Shown here piece by piece: positions 34,853 to 45,000 of a stretch of 64,000 nucleotides of DNA (within the stretch, counting starts at the first letter, position 1; every line of letters begins with the position of its first letter). Under the pieces are notes generated by a model, which was given only the letters and a program-made list of their open reading frames with translations, was not told the DNA's origin and did not search any database. Source of the stretch: Hsuehochloa calcarea. Lineage: Eukaryota; Streptophyta; Magnoliopsida; Poales; Poaceae. The DNA is taken from positions 17,667,763 to 17,731,762 of the forward strand of contig CM070601.1 in NCBI GenBank assembly GCA_036346395.1. The letters run 5' to 3'. Position numbers and translations under genes: made by a program.

Positions 34853-36959
34853 CTTGTGTAGTTTTTGTATACTCATGTTTTGAGTAAATGAACTTGTGTA
34901 GTTCTTACATACTCATCTCGTGAGTATATGTAACTTGTGTAGTTCATATATACTCACGTTGTGTTACTTTTATCTAAATCAAATATGTGTGATTGAAATG
35001 GTTATCATCAATTACCAAAGAGGGAAAGATAGATGTATCTTGTCCCACCATTATGTGTTAATGGTATGAGGTGGTAATTAATGATAATCATATTGTGGAA
35101 CTAACATTTTCCATGAGTTGGATGAATAGGTTATGTTCTAGGATGATGAAGACTTGGGATGATCATGAGTTGATCATCAAGTCAAGATTCAAGTGAAGGT
35201 TGCATCATGTGTTGATGCATATGAAGACTTGAAGTAAGGGTTGCATCATGGGTTGATGCACATCAAGTCAAGAGAAGACCCATCATGCGTTGATGGAAGT
35301 CAAGATGAAGAATGCATCATGTGTTGATGCATGTCAAGACTCGGGATGAAGAAATCATCATGTGTTGATGATGTTCAAGACAAGATCCCGAAGTGAAGAA
35401 ATCATCATGTGTTGATGATTGTCAAGTCAATGACCCGGACTTGAAGTGTTGATGTGCGTCATCAAGCTTTAAGAAGATGCAAGGCAAAGGTATGACTAGC
35501 TAAGGCTAAGGATGTGTTCCTAGTCTTTTACCGGTCTTGGTGTTTGGTTGGTAGACCGGATTGCTAGTATAGATTCTCGTACTATTAAGAGGGGTCTTGA
35601 CTAGTAGCATGAGTTAGTCATGTGTTGATAGCTCATTGTGTTTGCTCTAGCTCATCTATGCATTGAGCTATTATTTACGAATGTGTTTTGCAAATGAATG
35701 ATGCTCATGCATTTAATCTTTGTAGCATGGGACTATAGTTTGTAAATAGTTGAAGTCCATGCACCTTGGCCTTGTGGCATGATGCTGTTATTTGCCAATG
35801 TGTTTTGCAAATAGTCGAAGCTCATGTTTGATTTCTTGTAGCATGTGACTTAAGTTTGCAAATGTGTTTTGCAAATGGTGTAAGTCCATGTACTTTATTC
35901 TTTGTGATGAGTATTCTAAAATGTTTGCAAATGTGTTTTGCAACTAGCTGAGAATATCATCTTTTAACCTTGTTGGAATTGTACTCAAATGAGCGAATGT
36001 GTTTTGCCATTTAAAGTGAAGCAAATGTGTTTTGCATGGCGGTCCGACCGGTCGAAGGCCCAACGGCTAGTTTTCTAGCCATTGGCGCATGGGGCAGTCC
36101 AACCAGCCATTAGTTGGCGGTCAGACCGACCATGCACTGTTTTGAGGGGATCTTCTCCCAACGGCTAGTTTTTGTGTGTGGGCTATATATAGGCACCTTG
36201 GCCGGTTGAGAGATGTTTCTGGTGATATTGTGAACATCCTTTGAGCCTCTTGAGCTAAGAGTAAGCATCTCCTCTCTTATGTGCATGTGTTGCACTTAGT
36301 GAGCTTGGAGAGTAAACCCTAAGTGCATTTGTTGCCTTAGGTAGTGGATTGTGTATCCACTTGAGCTTTGACACTTGATTAGTTCAAGTGAAAGTTGAGA
36401 TTCGTTTATCTTGGTATTTGTCGACACCTAGACGACGTGGAGGCGTCGTGCCCGGTGATCTTCTCAAGAAGCTTGTGAGAAGACCCGGCGGTTTGTGAGT
36501 GGTTTGGTGCTCGCCATCTCCGGAGTGAAGGAAGAGCAACCCTAGTGGAGTGAGGTATTGGTTCGGTTTGGAACCGGTCCAAGTGGTTGGACTTACCTCG
36601 GAGGTGTTGACTTAATTAGTGGAGCCGGTCCAACGTGGTTGGGCTTACCTCAACGTGGATTAGGGAAGACCGGAAGTCTCTGAACACCACGGTAAAACAT
36701 AATTGTGTCATCTTGTTTTTACTTGTGCTTTTCTTTGAGCAATTTACATTTTTGCTTTAATTGCTTATATTTCATTGTATGATTGCTCTCTTGAATTGTA
36801 TCCATATTGTTGGTGCACTTAGTTGAGCCTAGTTGATTTAGGTGTTAATTGTGCAAAACCAATTCGTTATTAGTTTCCGCATTATATATTGGTTTTAGCG
36901 CGAAAGAATTTTTAAAACCGCCTATTCACCCCCCTCTAGTCGGCCACCTTGATCTTACA
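34170..36959 (+). mobile_element. Young solo LTR of family L with perfect TSD
   Basis: 2790 bp, TGAAAGATCTAG...GATCTTACA, flanked by the identical 5-mer ACTCC (34165-34169 and 36960-36964). It sits inside the older minus-strand copy in opposite orientation. TATA box TATATATA at 36184-36191. Upstream is a foldback-rich stretch (GGCGGTCCGACCGGTC near 36038) and farther upstream a 41-bp minisatellite. LTR-LTR recombination presumably removed the internal region. Confidence 0.88.
34532..34964. repeat. 41-bp minisatellite with embedded (TA)n
   Basis: About nine units, 40-41 bp each, of the form AGTATANANAACTTGTGTAG followed by TTNTNGTATACTCATGTTTTG. One unit is interrupted by (TA)35 at ~34780-34850. 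Each unit starts GAGTATA and ends TATACTCA, so each can fold back. The two other long family-L copies have only one such unit (near 31530-31560 and 37248-37280). Confidence 0.85.
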
Positions 36960-38152
36960 ACTCCGAATCTTGACTTGAACATCATCAACACATGATGATG
37001 ATGATTTCCTTCATCCCGAGTCTTGACTTGATGACGATCAACTCATGATGTCATCCAAAGTCTCCATCATCATGAAACATAACATATTTATCCAACTCAT
37101 AGAAAATATTAGTTCCACAATATGATTATCATTAATTACCACAACATACCATTAACTCATAATGATAGGACATGATACTTCAATCTTTCCCTCTTTTGTA
37201 ATTGATGATAACCACTTCAATTGCAAATAATTGAATGTAGATAAATATAAGTATATATGAACTACACAAGTTTTATGTACTCAAGGATATGTTTCAAAGT
37301 AAAGATCCTTAATATATGTGAAAAAAGGAATATTGATCAATACTAATGAAACCCAAAATATAGAGTGAACTCCCTGTAAATGTGTGTATACACGAATATG
37401 TAATAAAAATATATGCACATTATTTAAGTTAACCTTTCAGTGGAGTTCAACCTATATTTTGGATCCGTGGAATGTACCAAGATATAATAATATGATGTTG
37501 AGTACATACTTTCATAATTTTTACCTTTTTATCAAACTAAGACTACACAATAGGTATATCGATAAAAGTATTAGTCTCACAAGTAGATTTGTTATTAATC
37601 ACCAAAATACTTCATTAACTCATAATGACAGGTCTAGATTCTTCAGCGGGGAAGAGGATGGCGCGGGAAGGAGGCCGGCAGAGGGAGGACGCCGGCGCGA
37701 GGATGACGGCGGCATAGGGGATGGAAGCGGCGTAGGGGATGACGGCGGCATAGGACTCCGATGTGGGGATGACGACGACGTGGGAGGCCGGCGGGATGGG
37801 CCGAGGGGGACGGCGGGACGCGCGGTCACAAGAAGGGATTTGGGGTAGAGAGAGGAGGAACATGGGAAAAATGACGAACTAGGTGAGCGACGTCGCCTAA
37901 GTGGCCATTGTCATGCCACTGGAGTTGGCATGACAAAGCAGGCTTATCATGTCATGAGTGAGGGCGTGACAATGGCTACGCAAGCTCTCCACGCTGGCAC
38001 AGCGCGCGAACGAGGGTTTGCATGGCAAGTTGGATCATGCCGAGACTTGTGATGACGTAATCAAATAGGTCAGAATTGGAAATAAAAATTAACGATGCGT
38101 TAAGTTTAAAGTAATATTAAAAAAAGATTAAATAAAAAAATTCCATATAGCA

Positions 38153-39018
38153 CCTGTACTTCCATTAAGAAAGCTGGAACAAATCCGAAAAACCTATCCT
38201 CTCCATTGACCATCCTAATGCAGGCAGGCTCATGTGCGTGCAGATCAATCAATGCAGGTAGTATCAATCTGACAACTAGTAGTGCGAACTGCATATTGAC
38301 ATCCTCCCGTCTCTGCAGCTCTGACTTGTCCTTATCCATTCAGCTCTTCAGATTGTGTATGATCCGATCAAAGTATAAGGGGAATCAGTTCAACATTACT
38401 TATCCTGAGAAAATTTATCGTCTTAAACTAACAACAGGTTTAATTAGTAATGGTGTATCTGATTAAGAATGTAATTTAACATGAGCTTAAGTCAACTCGT
38501 AGGTTCATTAGAGAAGCAAATCCTCCCTTGTTTTATGCTGAATAATTTTGCTGCTTTTTTTTCTGTGTGTGTGTGGGGTTGGGGGGTTCAGAAATGACGG
38601 TCTCCGTGAAACGACAATAAGTAATCACTACTATGATCATCTATACAGCTCTTTCAGTGTAGTTAATTATACTCCTGAAATGAAATAGCAAACAATAAAC
38701 AATGTTAGAAAGATAAGATACTACGACGAAGCAATTTGCAAGAGAACATTCTGTGTGATCTATCCTGCTCCAAGTACAGCATTGCGCCAGTTTAGGCCAT
38801 TCAACAACAGCAGTCGCCAATGAAGGACATCAAAGTACTTCGGTGAGCAGCCTATTCTGTCTTTTCACAAGTTTTGATCAACTAATGTGCAATGTTATCC
38901 GATTTGGTGGCCCTGCAACCTCTAGTGGCGCCTCATCATCTTTAGAGCGCATATACTGGATCCACCTTACAAACCACGAAACTTGGAAAACATGATTTGC
39001 AGTCCAGGTTGAGGCAAA
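38153..39018. other. Sequence between the MULE and ERGIC3, including its 3' UTR
   Basis: The part next to 39018 is presumably the 3' UTR of the minus-strand ERGIC3 gene. The rest is non-coding. A 77-codon minus frame near 38339 (ending inside the MULE end) has no homology I recognise. A T/G-rich tract lies at 38550-38590. Confidence 0.35.
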
Positions 39019-42000
39019 TCATCTGTATTTGCCTAGCTCCATTTTCTTCTTAAGTGCCTTCTGTCCATGGTATATGAACGAGTCGATGATGCCAGAGACA
39101 GTGAAGACCCCTGAGGATCATGCAGTCCATAGTTTAGTAAGTTGCATCCATACTACGTTTGCAACATGTCACGTGGAGAGCTCAGCTAAAACAATTCAAC
39201 AAATTTTATAGAGAAACACAACAGATTGTAAATATAAGACCACTTTTTGTACTAAATAGACAGTTATCCTCGAAAGGTTTGCCATTTTACAAACTTGGTC
39301 AAAGAAAAACTAGAGCATTTAGATATGTTCGAGGGGTCCAAAGGTTTCGTTTAGTGAAAACTGAAGAGGTAGTTCGTGCATAAATTAGAGGTAGTGCTCA
39401 TACCTCCCACTATAGCACACAAGTTCGTCAGGTAGTGGAGCAGCGATCTATTTTCTTCTGTGAATATCACCTGCAAAAAAACATCAGGCATACAGCTGTA
39501 GTCAAAATTCAATCTTAGTGGACTCACTAAACTGAAGAGCTGAGTAGAGTAGCTTTCAATCTTGTGCGGACTAAACAGAACTAAACAACACAAGTAAGAA
39601 TTAAATTAACGAAATCACAAGTTAGTTTATACGAGGTATCCATGTGAATTGTTAATTTATTTCATGCACATGCACTGTCAATTCGTTGCTATGTGTTAAA
39701 CTTATGATGCACATGCACAAATGTGTTTCAGTATGTTAGGAACTTAGGATACTCCCAAGAGATACATAAATTTCAACAGTGCCCTACTCCTTTCATATAC
39801 AGAACAGTAATACTAGCTTCAGATACTTTCCAGGACCTAATGGTTACTTCATAAAATCCAGTTTGGTCCTGCAACTCTAAGGTATGCAATTACAGAATAA
39901 TAGAGGGTAAAAGAGAGGTATTTTAGGCTTTTAGCCTTCTAGAGTGTTTTAAATAAAACTGAATAAGAACAGACGATGCAATTTACACCTTGCTCCATTT
40001 GCAGTAATAATGCACAGAGCCAAACACAGAAGAGCAAATTAGCAACAAGCATGCACAGGTTGAGAAGGTGAGCACAGGACGAGTGAAGATAGCCTATAGG
40101 TAAAAATGCACATGTTTCTGCAGAAAACTGTATGTGCATATTTTCACATCTTCATTATTACCTTTATAGGTGAGAAATCATAGAAGAAAAATACTACAGG
40201 TTGGGGTTTTGGACGAACATTTCCATCTCCAAAGTGCTCCGTCACTGAGAACTGTGAATGAAAGTAACCATAACATCATTAAGGTTGAGAACTGAAAAGG
40301 TTGTGTATACAATCATTTAATGAACTCCACCAACTTGGTTGGAATCAATCTTGCGCCCTCTTATATCAGTGTAAATTGTAGGGACAACCTGGATAAGAAA
40401 ACCCAGTAAGTTTCTAAAATAATGATGGTTGGTAAATGCATTGACCAAGAGCAGAAGTAAGCCATAGAACTCCAATTAACATGGATGAAAAAAACACACT
40501 TTTATGAAGTATTGGTATGTCCCATCTGATGCCGGTTGTGTCCACTGAGCACTGTGTTCACGAAATTGGTTAGTACTTGAGGGTATAAAAATAAAAATTA
40601 CCAGAATAATACATTTAAGAGAATATGAATGGTTCAAAAAGAATTGAGATAATTTTATATTGAATGTGGTAGAGGTATAGACCTACCCATCAAGTGGATT
40701 AACAACACCAGGAAATTCTGTCCCAAAGGACAGTTTGTTTATTTTGTGAGTAATCTGGTAAAGTAATACACAAACATATTAGAAACATTGAATGCAAACA
40801 CTTAAAAAAAACTAATCTAATGACAGACAGGGAAAAAAATAGGTGACCTACTTACATTGAAACCTTCTTCAAGTACCAACAGCTCAGGCACATTCATGTT
40901 TGATTCATAAAATCCTTTGCCTGGAGCAAAGTGGAAATTTCCAGCAACTTTGCTGACATCTAGAAAGCCGTGGACATTACAGCCTTCACCGTGTTGAGTT
41001 TTAACTCTTTCAACAAAATCCTCTCTTGTGCACTGTCACACCCGTCATAGACACCATTAAATCTTAGCAATTGCAAACAGAAGGCATGCAGGAAAACTTG
41101 AAAAAGGTTAGCACAAAAAAAGAAGCTATGTTGGATAGTAGGATCCAAAATATGAAGTATACATTATACAACCTACGGGCATGTTAGCTTTGCAAGCTTA
41201 TAGCATATTAGCATTGTGTGCTCCATCTAATTCATATCATGTCAGCCGTCAAATGATCCAGTAAATCACACATAAATGGCTACCGAATAGTAGAGCATGC
41301 CTCAAGTTTAATCCTAAAAAAAACAGGAGTGCATAAGTTCCAGTCAACAGTAGGAGCTAGGATAGCACATCATTCTTTCCACTTATAAATGAGGCCACCT
41401 TGCAATGTTATACAGCAGGCTCATATACAAGCATGAAGAAGTGGTATACCACCCTAGCTCCCACCTAGTACAGAAAGTAACACCTAAAATATAATAGAGA
41501 AGGTTGATGGCTGCCATGCAGAAAAGGCAGGATCATATACATGAGGAAGCAAAGTGTAGGGCATGTCACTACGTTAGGGATGAGCCATTTCTGTTATTCA
41601 AGGGAGAGAAAAGCAAGGCGGATATTGGGTAAAGGAACAAAATATATTGGTTGTTCCTGTAATAGTGGTGTCTTAGAAATACAATAATTGAGTACCTTAC
41701 AATCTTCCACAGTATTTACCATACCATGAATCTTTCTCTGAACTTAAACTAAACACAAAAAGCTCAATGGAAAACTACAGAATGGATATAACCAGGTAAC
41801 AACACGCCTAAACAACTGATATACCTGGTCAATTAGGTCAGGATTTGTAAGGGCCCATCCTTTCTTCTTATATGCCTCCCTAACTTCTTCACAGGAATTA
41901 CAGCATTGTTCATCCGACTGAACTCCAGATAGGTGCAAGCAGTCCAAAGTTTTTTGAGAGAGAGAGAGATGGATATCAGAAAGCAGAAACAAAAGGTAAA

Positions 42001-45000
42001 CACAAGAATAAGCTCCCCCAAAAACATCCAACGGCAAAAAAGTGTGCATACCTCCTCAGCACCATAACATGTTCCACAATATTCCTCGCCTTTGTCAAGC
42101 CTTCCTCCATGCTTTTGCAATGGTCTCTCGATCTATAAAAAGGACCAATCAAGGATATGCATTAAATGGCAAAGTAGAACAAATCCACAAGATGTAAAAC
42201 ATGTTACTTGTACACATAAGTAAAAAACACTGGTCAAAACTGGGTTACCCTTATAATTTCTACCAGCCAGGGTATCATTGTGGACAATATATTTTCAATC
42301 TCAACGTACGCAGGTACGCTCCTCACATACCAAAGGAAACAGAAGAACACATGATTTTGCATTACTAGTGCTATGAATAATGTGTGTATATTGAAGAGGC
42401 TCAATGGGCAATATATATTGGGTACAAAGTAACTTTTATAGATAAGGAAATACAAAAGACATATTCCTACACATATCCCTGATACCCCCCCCCCCCACCC
42501 AAATGCAAGGCATATGCAATAGCATTGCATTTGAAGATGGTTGATACTAAAATATGAAAAATCCAAACTCTGGGTCTTGATAATGTCGTCATATCATGCA
42601 ACTCTTGGAAAAATATGTCGAGTATCAAAAGATCTTCTCCCATCAGGGTCATGCAACAGCCCATAAAGCACAAGGTGTAGGAGCTGAGAAAGTCGACCGC
42701 GGCAACACGACAAAGAAGATGATAAAACCGACATGAATAAAGAGAGCTTGTCAAATCAAGCCGAATAGGAATAAGTGGAAGCATGATAGCGCAGATCGAA
42801 ACCTAAGACGGCGGCGGTGCAGAAGACGCGCGGCCAGGGAAGAAATAACCGGCCGGTTACCGTTCAAACCGGAAAAATTCCGGATGAAAACGTTTGAATT
42901 TGATTAAAAACCAGACGAATTTCGAAAATTGAAATTTGAACTTGCAAACCCCGAAAACCGGTAGAGATTTTAATCCGGACCTCGGCCGAATCGAGATCCG
43001 TGCAGAGATCCGTGCCGGCGATTCTGCGCGGGATTTTTTCCCCTGAGCGCAGCGGCCTTAGAAGCTCGAGGCGATGGCTAAAAGAGAAGCGGCGGCATCA
43101 TAATGACTTCTACGATTTGCACGCGGCTCAGAAAGAAAAGTGGGAGCGGTAGTTGTTGCCATGCATAAGGGAATTCCTATGGTTCTATGACTGACAATAC
43201 ACTTGTGGACTCGTATGGCTTAGACGAACTGGTACGAACTTGGATGGACACAACGGAAGAAACGACACAAAGAAAAAAAAAAGACTAAAGCTAACTAGCA
43301 GCAGATACTAGCATAACTAGTAGCAGCAACCGATTCAATCTCCAACAGCAGCACCAGTGCACCCGCATGTTCATGCCTTCAACCACTGGCCTGGGCCCCT
43401 TTATTGCTGCACCAACTCCCATGCTGGTGAAAGAACTCCCGCAAACGCAGCATCACACACGCACTGCAGGCAGAGGCAAAACAACACACACACGTTGTAG
43501 CAGCAGCAACCGACGCAAAACACAGCACCTTCCCCTTCTCCCCTCTCGCTCTCCATCACCATCCATCTCCCTCTTCTCCTTCCCAAACAGAAGCCAGCTC
43601 CATTGAACGAAGGAGCCCGAGGGCCAAGGCCGGCGACAGGACGAAGGCCGGCGGCGGCAGATCCATCGAGAAGACGACGAGAAGGAGGGAGGGGTAGGCG
43701 GAGCAGGGGAGTCCATCGACACCGGATCCGGGCAGAGACAACAGGAGCCAAGCGGGGACGACAGCGGCGGTCCAAGAAGATCGTATCCAAAGGCGGGAGA
43801 GCACAGGCCTCGGGCACGCACGTGGGCTGGGCTCAGGAGGCGCGAGCAGAGGCAACCCGGGGCACCGGATCCTTCGGGGTGAGCTCGGGAGGAGAAGCTC
43901 GAGCCCGAGGCGGCGATGGCGGCGGCTCGGTGTTGAAGAGCTCGAAGGCGGCCCGATCTGGAACGGCGGCGTGGATCCGAAAGGTTGTGACACCGAGCGA
44001 CTCCTTCCTCGGCTGACTCACAGCGGAAGACGAAGTGGCAACTCCAGATCGAGGTGATGAATCAAGGAGACGAAGGATCCTGTCGGAGGAGGCGAGCAAA
44101 GGATCCCGTCAAAAGATCCCCCGAGCGTCGGTTGAAGGAGATGACCAGTTCGTGCAGCGAGGTCTCCCGGGAGCAGCAGCAATCGAAGGGGAACGAGCTA
44201 CCGAAGGGGACAACCTCAACGGAAGCTAGAAGGAGGCCACCCCCGGGAGCGAAGATCGGTCCTCCCGAGGGCAGTGGCAGCGGAGGCGAGTAGAGGCTAG
44301 GCGGCAGCTACAGTAAATCCTAAACCTAACTTTTGCTCTGATACCATGTTATGAATAATGTGTGTATATTGAAGAGGCCTAATAGGCAATATATATAGGG
44401 TACAAAGGGATATAACATATACAGATGAAGAAATACAAAAGACATATTCCTATCTCTAACATATCCCTAACAACTAGAACAGCTTCAAGGTATACATAAT
44501 CGGAAAATGCTTCTATTCAAATGTAAATTTACTTATGAGCTATGATCAAATACATTTGACACGATTAACAAGTCCCAACTACCCAGTATCATACTACACA
44601 GTGGTAATTTTTCCATGATTTTCTAATAGCTCCTTAAAAAGCGCACACCTCAACAGGGAACTAGACAGAAGCACATCATGTGCAAATGCGCAAGGGATAG
44701 AAATAACTCAGCAACTCACAGATATGATCATCATGATGTACCTCTAGAAAGTCTTTTCACTTTGCAGAAGATGGCACACTAATGTGTAAGTGGTAGCTAT
44801 TTCAACTTTTGCTGCCTAGTCATATAAGGTCACATAAGGATACAAGAGTACATTTTCAACATTTGGATAGTCCACAAATGGTTCTCAAATTTTGATCTGT
44901 TTGTAAAATATATATAATCTATTGACGTTAAATCCTCACCTAAAAATAAACAATAGGGGATAAACATAGAAAATAAGGAAGGGTAGGAATTTCTACTCAT

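Larger units (their letters stand above)
31973..37645 (-). mobile_element. Older solo LTR of family L, interrupted
   Basis: On - the LTR runs from 37645 (TGAAGAATCTAGACC) to 31973 (GATCTTACA), with the block 34165-36959 inserted later. Its net length is ~2.88 kb. The flanks GCGGT (31968-31972) and GCGGG (37646-37650) are a 5-bp TSD with one mismatch. The minus-strand TATA box TATAAATA is at 32749-32742. Palindromic GCGGTAGTACCGC words fill 32810-33260, upstream of that TATA. No internal coding region is present, so it is a solo LTR. Confidence 0.8.
27999..38143. mobile_element. 10.1-kb Mutator-like element (MULE) with perfect 9-bp TSD
   Basis: The left end GACATTTTTTATATAATC and the right end in reverse complement GAATTTTTTTATTTAATC start long inverted repeats of ~265-270 bp (27999-28270 and 37880-38143). 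Both contain TTCCAATT, CACAAGTCTCGGC, CAACTTGCCA and CGTGGAG blocks in the same order. Identical 9-mers CATATAGCA flank it (27990-27998 and 38144-38152), the TSD size typical of Mutator elements. About 7.2 kb of it is later family-L LTR insertions, leaving ~2.9 kb of original element. Only a C-terminal coding relic is seen (29765-30095), so it is non-autonomous today. Confidence 0.85.
42369..44472 (-). mobile_element. Non-autonomous LTR element (TRIM-like) in ERGIC3 intron 4
   Basis: LTRs at 42369-42484 and 44347-44472 (TGCTATGAATAATG.../TGTTATGAATAATG...) are flanked by identical ACTAG 5-mers (42364-42368, 44473-44477). Adjacent to the right LTR the minus strand reads TGGTATCAGAGC (44346-44335), the initiator tRNA-Met primer-binding site. 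Next to the left LTR is a minus-strand G-run (42485-42498) serving as polypurine tract. The element therefore reads on -, the same sense as ERGIC3. The ~1.86-kb interior has no gag or pol. It includes repeat copy 2 (42835) and a GC-rich stretch (43400-44290) that may be captured sequence. Confidence 0.88.

Noticed and set aside
34532..34964. CRISPR-like array of regular 41-bp repeats
   Set aside because: Units are contiguous without unique spacers, in a eukaryotic LTR; it is a minisatellite.
37384..37863. 154-aa + frame and 82-aa minus frame
   Set aside because: They span the boundary between a family-L LTR and GC-rich MULE sequence (37645/37646), so no ancestral protein could have this layout.
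43401..44293. Several 80-145-aa frames in the TRIM-like element
   Set aside because: GC-rich, open on both strands, no recognised domain; kept only as a possible captured leader.
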